DNA of 64,000 nt from Azolla caroliniana (lineage: Eukaryota; Polypodiophyta), in contig JBHGNT010000004.1 in assembly GCA_043228905.1 (NCBI GenBank), positions 24,676,001 through 24,740,000 of the forward strand, read 5' to 3'. Positions 43,514-54,930 of this stretch are shown piece after piece. A model generated the notes under the pieces. The model was not told the origin of the DNA. It did no database searches and was given only the letters and a program-made list of their open reading frames with translations. Positions within the stretch are counted from its first letter, which is position 1; each line of letters opens with the position of its first letter. The position numbers and the translations under genes are program-made.

Positions 43514-46500
43514 TTTGGCTAGTAAGACCCATTTGAACATTTTACAATTCTCTATCACGTTTGACTTTCTTGTGGGTTGGTTTGGGCTTGCTTCAAACAG
43601 GTTAAAGCTCATTTCCAAACCAATAGTTAAACAGGTTAAATATTTGAAGATAATACTACTGTTGAAGCCAATATTTACTTTGTCTGTTTTAGTTTGCGAG
43701 CTGAGATATGCAAGAGGCTCTTAATTTGTAGCAAATATTTGTAATTAGATGGGTATTATGAAAGGAATTCAATAAAGATGTGGTCTTGTTCTTGCAAAAT
43801 GTGAGAAGGCTGTTTTAATGCTTTTGTGAAATACTGAGACATCAAGATTTATTACAGGCACTAGTATGCATGTGAGACTAGATCCACCAAAATTGTGTAC
43901 TTATATTTGAATTCCCACTGCTGAATCTTTTTTACACCAGTGGTGTGGTTCAAGAACTTGCCTGAGCTATGGTTCTAACAAGTACCAAAGTTTGTACAAA
44001 GATATATGATGGGCACCAGTGTTTGTCAAGACAACACATTCCTATTGGGCACAATCATCATTAGCCTTTATGGCTTGGAGGGTCATTTATGTCTCAATTG
44101 CCTTCTGTTTCATCGAGAATTTAAACTTGGATGTAAGGCTAGACATGGTGGATTTCAACACTCTTGATGAGGTGATGATTGTTTTTAGAGGGATAGTACG
44201 TGAGAATATTCTTATTAATTTTTATCGCATTGTTAATATTATTTGCAATCACTGTATTATAGTAATATATTTAATGCCAATGCCAATGCTAATGCTTTTT
44301 TTGAAGAATCAGATTTATTTTCCTATCTTGTTCTACAAGTTCATAAGTCTCTTTTTGTGGTACATAGTTGCAATTGTGGTACTCAACGTCACTTCTCTTT
44401 TCGTTATGTGTTCCACAAGTGCACAATTATGGGAATAACAAGATGGAGATATTTCCATAACCTTGATTAGTTCTAGTTGTGCTAGGTGATGGCATCAGTT
44501 GTGATTCTCTCCAGAGATTTGTAGGGCCGCATCAAACTCATGTTGGGAGTAAGTCTGTAATAGCATAAATAGTGACAACCTCTATTAGTCTAGTTGGTTT
44601 AGTTCTTCAACATTTTTTAGCAACTCTTTCAGGCACCTCCTTTGCTGTGGCAAATACCAAGTGGGGTAATGTTTGAATAGAAGTTCCTTGTGCATGATAC
44701 ACTTGAATATGCAAGATTACACGAGGGCTGTTTCTTCGTTTTACAGCCTTGCATATCTAAATGTCACTTGTAGAGCCACTAACTCTATGAGTGAGAACTT
44801 GCATTCTTGTAGTGTGTGGGTTACTTGGGATATTAATTTGTGTTCGTCTTTGTCTTCTCATACTTTCTTTATGCCATTGTGGATGGTTTGGATCGATAAT
44901 AAGGGGTGGTTGGACATTGTAGCTAGTCAATTGCAATATCTACTCCAAAAGCTATTACTCATGAAGTCAAGTATCTTGTATATAGATGGGACACTCATGA
45001 CATCTTTTGTAAAGAGGTATAGGAGGGCAGACATGAAACTTGGCACATAATTACTAGGTCAGTATGTGAATTAATTGTAAATTTGATCTTGGCTTTTATT
45101 TATATTCAGTGTAAACCTAGTCCAACATTTTGGGGTATTATGCCCAATACACAAACCATTGATTTATGCTTTCCACATTATCTAATACATTCAAGCCTTT
45201 GATTTGCGCATTGCTACAATATTCAAGTATCTCCATCAAGCGTCACTCGTCATTGACCTTGAATGTATCCAAGGTAGGGAGGATGACTTCTAGGAGGTGA
45301 TCAGTTGGGAGGGAAGCCCCCTTTCTTGGGGAATGCACCACTTCACAAATGTATTCCATTGAAAAATGGAATTTGGTGGGTGGCTCATTGTTGAGTCATC
45401 CTATGATCTCTAAGGTAGCCTATCTAGGAACCTCAAGAGTAGCTCAACGTGAATTCCCCATGGGGTGATACTCGAACATAAATTTTCACTTTCAAGAGAC
45501 ATAAAACCAATTCTTCAAAATGTGTGCAAAATTGAATTGTGAATTCCAACAAAGTAATTCTTGGCTTGTTACGAAGAATTTTCAACTTCCTAATATTAAT
45601 CGTTTATATTGGCTATGTGATATCGATAGATCATGATGAGTTATGTCATATAGTGAGGTCATGTTGTGACAAGATAAACACAAGTAGAAGAGTTGTGGGA
45701 ATACAAAACATTGCCTTATGGAAATATGATGCATGGTATTTAATCAAGTTGTTGAATGGAAAACAACCAACCCATGCCAAAGGGTGTCTAAATTGAAGAC
45801 TCCTAAACATAATGTACTAGAGGTTCCTAAGGGCTACATGAAACCATAAGAAACAATTATGATGAAGTTCCACATTGAGGGGTTTACTACATTGAGATGC
45901 ACATGGTGTGGCACAAATGGAAATCTAGGGTTCCTTTTGTTGCATGATCTACAAGAGATGTATGAATGAAGCGGGTTAAAAATGAATGGGAAACTTGGTA
46001 TGCCAAGAGAAGCTTTTATGTTTGAACTAAACACAACTAAAATTGTATCGCAAGCTCAAAGTCTTTGTGGAAACCCATGGATAGCATATGTGTTGTACAA
46101 ATGACACATACTTTTATCTTTGATGAGCAAAATACATTAAGTCATGTTAACAAACATATAAAGTTGGTTAAGATACATATATATAATAACCCTATAAATC
46201 TTCTCATGAGAACTCTAGCAATAGAGGATTTATAGGTAATCTCATGGATTTTGTACTCTAGTACATGTACATAATTGGTCTTTATTCTCCTTTTAGAAGA
46301 AACGTTTCTATAAGAGGGAGGTTATGGAGCTAAAGGCAAATGCAAGCCCATTATGGTATTCAAAGTAGTGAGGACTTTTGATTCAATTATACATAGTCTT
46401 TATTTAATGAGTAAAGGTGCTTCCTCATTTGTGCCTCGCACTACATTGCATGCTTGTTCTCATTCTCTCTCCTATGCTTGAGCATTTACATAGCCAGGGT

Positions 46501-49340
46501 TTCTAAGAACAATTGAGATTGGTAGCGTTAAAGCTCCTAGATATATCTAATGGCATTATATACACATCCAAGAAAATACAAGACAATATATGACATGTTC
46601 AAAAGAGTGGGTGTTGAATGACTCTAGTGATTAACTACACTATTAATGGGATTCTATGATATTCGAAACAAATATGGAACAAACCTAAATTGAGGCACTA
46701 ATACTCCCAAAAAGAAAAACATGAGCCACTTTAGTAGCATTGTAATGTTGGTTTATTGCAAAGATTATAACTAAGATGCCCACAAAATCTCAAATATTTG
46801 GACAATAGACAGATCCATTGATTATGAACCATTAAACAACTTAAGCATATAGACAATGCTCGATAAAATAGTTGTGATAGGTAAAACCAAATAGAGGTTA
46901 ACCTCCACATGAATACAAATGGTCTCAAGTGCTAAACAATAATTCCTCTCCAAACATATTTTGAGCTTTTAAACATACATGTTCCATAATTAATGACTCC
47001 ATGTTTTCAAGGTTTGGTGTGGCCTTAGTTATAGACAAACAAATATAATGATAATGTTTAACAATCATCCTGAAATTGAATATCATTGCATATGCATCTT
47101 GGTCTTGAATGGTATCCCTTAACCCCTCCCCCACAAATCCCCAATCATCAAGTTGTACATTATTCCTTAAGCTTGTTTGTTGGTTTCTTTTATGATGATA
47201 ACATATTTTCCATTACTTAAGAAAGTGAAGAAGACAAAAGTTCCCACCTCAAAGGGCATGGAAATATCATTTCCTACCAAGTTCCAAGGTCATGACTCGT
47301 AAGACAACTAATTTTCATGTTATTCTTAAATAATCATTTCCTACCAAGTTCTATGGTCATTGTCTCTCTTGGTGGCAACAAACAATGTCAAATTTGCATG
47401 CTCCTTCTTGAGAGAAATTTTTTCAATTTTTGCATCCCATATAATAAATGTGATCATATGTGTGTCTCATGATGCATCATATAGTAATATCATCATCCAC
47501 ACAACTAGACACAACATTTGAAGATTTACAAACAACTATATTCCTTTCAAATAAGGTTTTCATGCTCTGAACACCTATAAGGGTCATATGTTGATCTATT
47601 TGTAGGAATGAGTAGCTTGATATAGTGCTAACAAGATCCCTAACTAGATAGCATGTAAATATCCTACACTCTTGAATTGGAGAATATGGCCAAACATATC
47701 GCATGCATTGTATGACAAAGAAATGTAAAGCCGGCACATATAAACTTAGACACATGCATTTCTATTACTTCATGAACATAATGGATCAATGTATATGCCT
47801 CAAATCTTGGAATATCTAATATTGTCCCATAAAAAACAAAACCTATTCATATTGGTTGCAAACTTGTAGTACTTCGAGGATATATGACTTCATCTAACTA
47901 ATCATAAATAGATTTTGCACAAAATTATTGCTAGCATAATTTCCCCAATTCAAAGGAATCCAATACTTTATTAGACACCACGGAAATCATGCACCATTTG
48001 CCACATGCACACTGCAAGTGATTCTTCTAAAATAAATTATTTTTGCTTGATTATTCCACTATCGCAATTGCATTGTAAAGTCCCCGAACAAGCCCATTTA
48101 ACATAGAGCCCAAATATTTAGATAATACATTGAGTCAGAACGTTACATCTACTTGGCATCTAACATGAAGATTTCTCTGTTGATGCCATGCATATTTCCT
48201 TAAGACTACAACAATCCTACAAGGTCTCTTGTAAGCTATTGTAAATACTTGCAGTATATGGACGTGTATTTGATTTTTATGGAAAATATAATATCCTATG
48301 ACCTGAAGTTGTTAAATTCTAGAAATTCATGAAAATATGATGCTCAATTTGTGCTCCATCTTTTGGAACACAACTTTGATTCAGGCTTTCCAATCATTGA
48401 ATCCAAAATCACGAGATAGATTTGACTTTCTTTATTTCCTCCTTAAACCATTGTGTTGTTGTAAGTGCTCACTACAACACTTCCTTTTCTAGGCCTTCTC
48501 TCAAAAAATCTAGTTAGTTAATCCCTCAAAAGCCCCAAACACGACTTACTAATTATCGGCTACAGTTTTGAGCTCCACTTTAACAAAGCGAAATCGGTTC
48601 CTTCAAAGCTCAAAAGGACGTCCCATTGCAGCCCTCAGTTAATTCCACTGAAGGGCCTAAACCAATGAGATTGACTTTTGCCTGTCTTTTGAAGATCGAC
48701 ATGTCTTCCGAGGGAGGATGATCACAACATGAAGCTTATGATCGCGAGATGGAGCAAAGAGGTAGATGGTCTTGTGGTTCGGGAAACATATAATGTTATG
48801 GTATATGCCAATCCGACACTATAGGGGGGGTGCATGCTATATGCCATATAGTGCGAGAGAGACTGATTCAACCAACACACTTGTGATTGGGACACATGAG
48901 ACAAAGGGCACATTCCCTAAATATCCATGTCAGTCAATCTATAGTATATACACACACCTTATCCAATGGCCAACATTAGGAAAAACATCATAAAAACTAA
49001 CAAACCAAAGCGTCCTCAAACTCTTTAATATAATAATAACGAGCAAAAATAAAAAGTAATTGTTTTTATTTCCGGCAATTTTGTTTTCGAATGCGCCCGT
49101 TTTTATTCGCTTTTTTCTTTAGTGGGCGGGGAGATATCTTTTCCTTTTGTGCATTTCTTTTATTTATTTTTATTTTGTTTTTGTTGTTTGGGTTTCGCAG
49201 GAGACCTGGCCAAGAAAAAGGGAGGCTTCCCTTTTCATTCTTCTGCTTTTATTTTTTCCATTAATTAGTGGAATTAAAATTAAAATACATGTACATACAT
49301 ATGTACATAATTGAGCAAAAATGGAGGTTAACCAAATAAA
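43514..49340. other. long intergenic region, no supported gene
   Basis: The first few hundred bases include the 3' UTR of OXA2-like. The remainder is AT-rich. Open frames at 44019-44438, 44673-45050, 46731-47134 (minus) and 47477-47755 (minus) show no domain I can name. A short duplication (TTTCCTACCAAGTTC…GGTCAT) occurs near 47270 and 47337. Old element relics are likely but not identifiable by eye. Confidence 0.5.
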
Positions 49341-49349
49341 TAAATAAAT

Positions 49350-49500
49350 AAATATCCACGTCAGTAATTGCAGCACGAGAGTGGCGTGGCGTGGGCCCCT
49401 CCACCATCTAACGGCGATGGACGGCGACGCTAGCTGACGTGGACACCATCCGGTGGCAGCAGCTTCGGCGTGAGCCCACGTGGCTCCACGTGATTCGCCA
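49350..49500 (+). promoter_or_regulatory. ACGT-element cluster with paired G-boxes
   Basis: Two CACGTG G-boxes lie at 49477-49482 and 49487-49492, exactly 10 bp apart. TGACGTGG lies at about 49435-49442 and CCACGTCAG at about 49355-49363. Such ACGT-core motifs bind plant bZIP and bHLH factors. The cluster lies about 0.8 kb upstream of the LBD start codon in a locally GC-rich patch. Function is inferred from motifs only. Confidence 0.55.
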
Positions 49501-50214
49501 GATCGCCGCCGTCAGAGTTGGTCCCACACATACATTACACAGAGAAGGGGGGGCGACCAAATCCTTTGGATTTTTCTCTTTCTTTCTTTCTTTCTTTTTT
49601 GTTCTTCTCTGTTTTTCTGTGTTCTTCCTTTGTTTCTTTAAATCAGCCCCCCTCCCCCCCCACCCCCCTATTTAGTCTTCTTCTCGCACGCATTCATGAT
49701 CCTGTTATATACACATATGTATGTATATACATATATTAATTATATGACAACAATTAATCTTTGTTGTCTTTTATTATCCCCTTTTTAAATCCTAATGTTC
49801 AACATTAGGTTTTAAATTGCTCTGCGGGTCCCATTATTCAATTTTTTTAGTTAATAATACTAATAATAATAATTGGGTTTATCCTAAGGTTCAAGCTTTA
49901 GGTTAAAAGAAACAGCAATTATCCTTATTGTTGTTGTTCCTCCTTTATTCTTTTGTCCTAGCAATCGATATTAAACCTGACCAATTATTTTTGCGGCTTA
50001 ATTATACAATACTAAAACCAATTGTTGTTGTTTTTATTATTATCCTACGGTCCCACCTTAGGTTCAAAATAATAATAATTTTTCGGGAGCTTCTCGGCGT
50101 ATCATATCGCATATCGCCTGGGGGCGACCCAAATCGATTTAATTGTAATAAAAAACACTAAAATTCAGAAAAACAGAAAAAAATCTATTAAACAATTTAT
50201 TACACACACACACA

Positions 50215-50226
50215 CATATATATAAG
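50215..50226 (+). promoter_or_regulatory. TATA box of the LBD gene
   Basis: ATATATATAAGAGG, preceded by a short CA repeat, lies about 70 bp before the ATG at 50294. That would place the transcription start near 50250 and give a leader of about 45 bases. Confidence 0.55.
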
Positions 50227-50293
50227 AGGATTCTCTGTAGATTTTTCTTGAAAAAGATCGTCAATTATTACACTGGAGAGTTCGGAAGTAGAG

Positions 50294-51643
50294 ATGGGTC
50301 ACAGGGGCGCCGCCGCCGCCGCTTTCCAGATGAGCGGCGCCGCTGCGAGCGAAGCCACCGATCAATTAGGCGGCGGCGGCGGTGGCGCTTCGAACTCCCA
50401 CAGATTAATGTTCAAGGGCAACAGCATGCCGGCGGAAATGGACATGAACGTAACGTCGTCCACGGCGGCGGCCCAGGAGCAGGCGCCGCCGCCGCCGCCG
50501 CCGTGCTGGCCCACTGGAACGGCGGCGAGCGCGCGGCTTCTATACGAGGCGGCGGCGGACCACAATAGCAACGGCGACACGGGGCGGCGCAGCTCCCGCG
50601 ACTGCGGCGGCGGCGCACCCTGCGGCGCCTGCAAGTTCCTGCGCCGCAAGTGCGTGAAAGGCTGCGTCTTCGCGCCCTACTTCGGGGCGGAGCACGGCGC
50701 CGCCCGGTTCGCGGCGGTGCACAAGATCTTCGGGGCCAGCAACGTGTCGAAGCTGCTGGGGAGGATCCCGCCGCAGAAGCGCTTCGAGGCGGTCATCACC
50801 ATCTCCTACGAGGCGCAGGCGCGGATCAGCAACCCCGTGTACGGCTGCGTGGCGCAGATCGCGGAGCTGCAGAAGCAGGTAAAAACAAAAATAATACTAA
50901 TCAGGACTCTAATCTATCTAATCTGTGAAGGCCCGATCCGGTCGGTTGGAAATTGTGTGACTCAAAATGTGGGGGAAGGGATCGTACAGGTCCTGGAGCT
51001 GCAGAACCAGCTGAGCATCGTGCAGGCGCAGCTGGCGAGCAGCAGGCAGATCGCGGCGGCGGCGAGCCTGGCGATGCAGCAGGCGCAGTCGACTCACGCG
51101 GCGGCGGCGGCGCCATCGTCGGCCATGTTTGCGGCGTATGATCCGGCGGCGGAACATGGAGGGCGCGGTGCCAATAACAACAACAACAACAACAACAACA
51201 GCAACAACGTGGGCATGATAGACCCCCCCGTTCATATGCACCATTTGTCCATCAATTACCCAACGCGCTCGCTACTGATGATCAAGGCCGAGGACTCGGA
51301 CCCTAACCCTACCCACCACAACCACACCATACCAATGTATGACATCTCCATTGGCCCCCCTTGTAGCACCACCCTAGTGTCTGGGCCCTTGTCCGGTCCC
51401 GGCCCCGCACCAGCTCCCCATGCCCACCCCCACCCCCACTACCTCAACCATTTGCACTCCTCGCACCACCACCACCACCACCACGATCACAAGTCCGATG
51501 GCCATCACCACCAACCCCCACCTGCACCCACCGCGACCTCCTCTTCAAACTCGTCCTCCGACCTCCACCCCTTACAGCTCCACACCACCACCAGTTGCAC
51601 ACAACATGCTTGTTTCGGTGACCCTTCCCCATCTTCTCATTGA
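50294..51643 (+). CDS. LBD: class I LBD (LOB-domain) transcription factor, 2 exons
   Basis: Exons 50294-50878 and 50990-51643 give 412 residues. The LOB domain has the zinc motif C-x2-C-x6-C-x3-C at residues 110-124 ([15 protein letters not shown]), the GAS block ([17 protein letters not shown] … ISYEAQAR, about 139-178) and a perfect L-x6-L-x3-L-x6-L zipper at 192-210, which marks class I. These plant-specific nuclear factors bind DNA and control organ boundaries, lateral roots or vascular differentiation. The domain resembles the LBD16/18/30 group, but I cannot name the orthologue. About 109 residues, rich in Ala and Gly, precede the domain, which is long for the family; internal ATGs (for example MSGAAAS) could be the true start. 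The C-terminus has Asn and His runs. The 111-bp intron is open in frame. Exon 1 is very GC-rich compared with its surroundings. Confidence 0.88.
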   Translation: MGHRGAAAAAFQMSGAAASEATDQLGGGGGGASNSHRLMFKGNSMPAEMDMNVTSSTAAAQEQAPPPPPPCWPTGTAASARLLYEAAADHNSNGDTGRRSSRDCGGGAPCGACKFLRRKCVKGCVFAPYFGAEHGAARFAAVHKIFGASNVSKLLGRIPPQKRFEAVITISYEAQARISNPVYGCVAQIAELQKQVKTKIILIRTLIYLICEGPIRSVGNCVTQNVGEGIVQVLELQNQLSIVQAQLASSRQIAAAASLAMQQAQSTHAAAAAPSSAMFAAYDPAAEHGGRGANNNNNNNNNSNNVGMIDPPVHMHHLSINYPTRSLLMIKAEDSDPNPTHHNHTIPMYDISIGPPCSTTLVSGPLSGPGPAPAPHAHPHPHYLNHLHSSHHHHHHHDHKSDGHHHQPPPAPTATSSSNSSSDLHPLQLHTTTSCTQHACFGDPSPSSH

Positions 51644-53690
51644 ATCGACACCCATGGTCGCGTTGATTCGCCTTCGGTCCATCACAAGGTAAATGACATA
51701 ACGATCAACAACAAATGTCACTGAGGTTTGCTTGACCTCCACAACAAACAATTTCCTGACTAGGATGTCTCCAAGACTCCCTTGATCTAATCCCTTTGGT
51801 TACTATAGATATGAGCAATTAGGGCTATAACATTCTCCTTATTTATTATACCCCCCATGGGAGTGGAGATTCTAAGCTTTTCTTATATCCTAATGTATTA
51901 TCCATGTTAGCCTTTTCTTACTATTCACAAGCACACATTCTTTGTTTTTGTCGTGTGGCTGTAAACTTAAGAAGTGCACCGAGTATGGATGAAACCCCTG
52001 CTTATAATATCAAACAAATCTCTTATAGGTAACCTCGCAAAACATGATGCACATTTCCATCATCGATCATGAAGATCACTTCTACGACAGACAAAATTAT
52101 TAAATTTTTCCACATAGGTCTATAGAGCCTATCATAGCTATAAAGTGACAATTCTAACAAATTTTCTATGTCACATTCCTCCATGTTGTGTGTCATTTTC
52201 CCAAACAATTATAAATCCTTAAGAGATCACAACATATGATAGCTACTAGACCAACCCAATGATTTGTTCACATTCCATTTAATTACATTAACAATTGAAA
52301 AAGAAAGAGATGCATCATAATTACAAGATTGATTCATTTAAATTAGATTTACAAGGAAATCCACAAAATACAATTGAAGAACAACGATTTCTATTGTCCT
52401 TCGGGCCGCATATGGGACGCCCATCAAGTAGCTAGACATAAAAACCCATTTATCCTTTATGTGATATACTCCCTACACAATAGAATGTTAGACATTGTGT
52501 ACTTTGTACGCTTGATACTTTTTTGTGTAGGAAGATCACTTGACTCTAATTATTTAGCTTGTACATATTATTTGCTTTTAATGCATGAAATCTTCACATT
52601 TTCACCAAAGTTGCTCTCAAGTATTCGCACAGTATGATTCGCATTTACGAACATTATATGTGTCTTTGGAAACTTGTTATGGGGTTTACTATAAAACTAT
52701 GGCCATGGATAATAATACACTACCACTTTGTGCATGCTTAGTTACATATAAATTATCGTTCAACTTTTGAGCTATAGGAATATAAACAAGAGTCAAATTT
52801 GGGTCCTCTTAGATAACAAGCAAGTGAACACCAGAGTGGTGGGGCACACGTGTAATAAACACCATGACAACTTGTCATAATTGTATGACCACCATCTTTG
52901 TCATATGTAATGAGAGATACGATTAATATTTAGCAATGTGGATGTTATGATTTTCCACTCACTTCCATTTATGGCAAAATGTTGTTGGAATCCCACATAA
53001 ACGAAGCCCCCATCTCTTATGTTATTGATTAGCAATAGTTGATTCAGAGGGTACTTATCATTGGTAATCTTCCAATTACTTTTTGTTCTCATAGGTCATA
53101 TTTGACCTCTACAATCATTAATAAAATCCAAGTATATCTTTCTCCCTCATGTTCGACTCAAAGTAGTGCAATGTATCTTGATACCCAAGTTATATATTTT
53201 TTACCATTACTTCCTTGGATTAAGAAGGCATTACACATGTTGCAACCTCTACGGTTCATGTTGTAGCGGGAGGGAAAAACGGATTTGGCTACTCCCGTAC
53301 AATTAGGTGGTGCAACAATATTGGATTTGGAAATGTGTTTGATGTCTTGTAGATTTGCATTATTATGAGCTATGTGTTGACAAGATCAACCATGAATATC
53401 TATGACGCAATATTTTATCGAGCATGAAGGATTGGTGCATGGGAAAACAAAGATTAAAGCATTGTGGTGGTCATTACTCAAAGGATGTATTCCTCTAAAG
53501 ATTCGACATTTTGTATGCTGACCATAACTGGTAAGGTCATGGCAAGATGTATTATCTCTTTTTGAGTGGGCTCCATCGAGAATTTTGTAATTCGTTACAA
53601 AATGAATTGCTCATTTCTTCTCGAGTGTTGTATTGGCATGGAAAAGCGAAGCTGAGATCTCAATTCAATTGTTTATTTCTATTGGGGATT
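51644..53690. other. intergenic, no gene seen
   Basis: The 3' UTR of the LBD gene followed by AT-rich spacer. Short open frames show no domain. Confidence 0.5.
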
Positions 53691-53699
53691 GTACATTTG

Positions 53700-54130
53700 G
53701 GAGATGTCATTCTTCATGAATCTTAAAGGTTGTCAAATTTTGAAGATGCTAAACGATGGTTATGCATTCCCCCAATTTATGGATTTATTTAGGAGAAATT
53801 ATGTCAAGATATACCGTTGTTGCATAGATCTTTGACGTTGAAAACAAATGCACATCGTGGGAGGATTGGCAATTACAAGATGGTACACGCTTATTACAGG
53901 TCACTACAAATGTATTGTATCATCATGCAATGACCTCACTATCTTTGTTATCTCCTAACAAAAAAAAGGTGTGGAATATATGTAAGTTGAATGCAAGGTG
54001 GTGGAAAATATTACAATGTGGTTGGCATTCCCATTTATTTTATTTGGCCGATTTTGATGCCATAATGCAACTTCAATACCTAGGCCGTGTCATTGAGCGG
54101 GGAGGAATGTTAGGGCTCGATGAGAGTTAA
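53700..54130 (+). pseudogene. possible LINE-like relic
   Basis: Shifted frames read LGDVILHES … DAKRWLCIPPIYGFI, SLTLKTNAHRGRIG and WWKILQCGWHSHLFYLADFD. The first resembles the region before the RT zinc-binding domain of some plant LINE proteins. Evidence is thin and every frame is broken. Confidence 0.25.
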
Positions 54131-54448
54131 TCTCATGTTAGTAATGAGATAAGGTTGAATACGATCAATTGGTCTTCTTGCCTTATACAAAACCCAACAT
54201 TAAGGGTTTATGTTTGGCTTTTAATTTTTCTCCTTTTAGCATCTTCCCACTTCTTCTTTCTTGGTTCTAAGAATCTTTCCTCAATAACTGCATAAAAAAA
54301 TTCATAGCATCACTTGAAACTTCTAAGAGGGCGTCCACATCCCATATTTTGAACCATATTTTGATGGTCAACCCAACCAAATGAGAGAAATTTGTTTTTG
54401 CGATTCTTTTATACTCTACATTCAATGTTCCAAGCAAGATGTGGAGTT

Positions 54449-54673
54449 TTATGGTTTGGCATATGTATTCTTGATTTTTGCAATGTATCTATATACTCCT
54501 TGCAGTGCCGATATCTCTATATGTCGAACACTTGTTTCCAAGAGCATAATCTGGTAGGAGGTGATGGATTTAACTCCCAATTGTCTTCTTAAAAACATCA
54601 TTTGAATCTTCTCAATCTCATTCCATGTGCTACGAGAGATAGTGCATGTCCACATCTTTGCTCGATAAAGCAA
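54449..54673 (-). pseudogene. LINE C-terminal RT relic
   Basis: The minus-strand frame reads LYRAKMWTCTISRSTWNEIE and LLETSVRHIEISALQGVYRY, matching the segment after the RT core in plant LINEs (LYG.E.WG.SIS…W..IE..Q…LLE….PIE). It is truncated at both ends and ends about 260 bp before the U2AF start codon. Confidence 0.6.
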
Positions 54674-54930
54674 AACTTTGTGTTACCATGGCATTAGATA
54701 ATATGTATTAGTTTCCTTTCCCCACCCCCATTCACGAGGAGGAGAAAGGAGGGTTAGTTTTGACATTTCCTGAAACTATTAGGGCTACTTCCGTAAATCC
54801 CACGAAACCCAAACAAATAACAAAAATACCTAAGTTCTCCCCCTCCACACGCACATGCAGACTCAGACTCAGACGACAGACGCAGAACGAGAGAGACAGG
54901 GAGACACAGAAGAGTCGAGAGGCGTCAGCG

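Noticed and set aside
44019-45050. Possible small genes in the long spacer
   Set aside because: Open frames are short, AT-rich, overlap each other and have no family signature.
50362-51692. Other long frames on both strands across the LBD gene
   Set aside because: High GC content makes stops rare; only the frame with the LOB domain is real.
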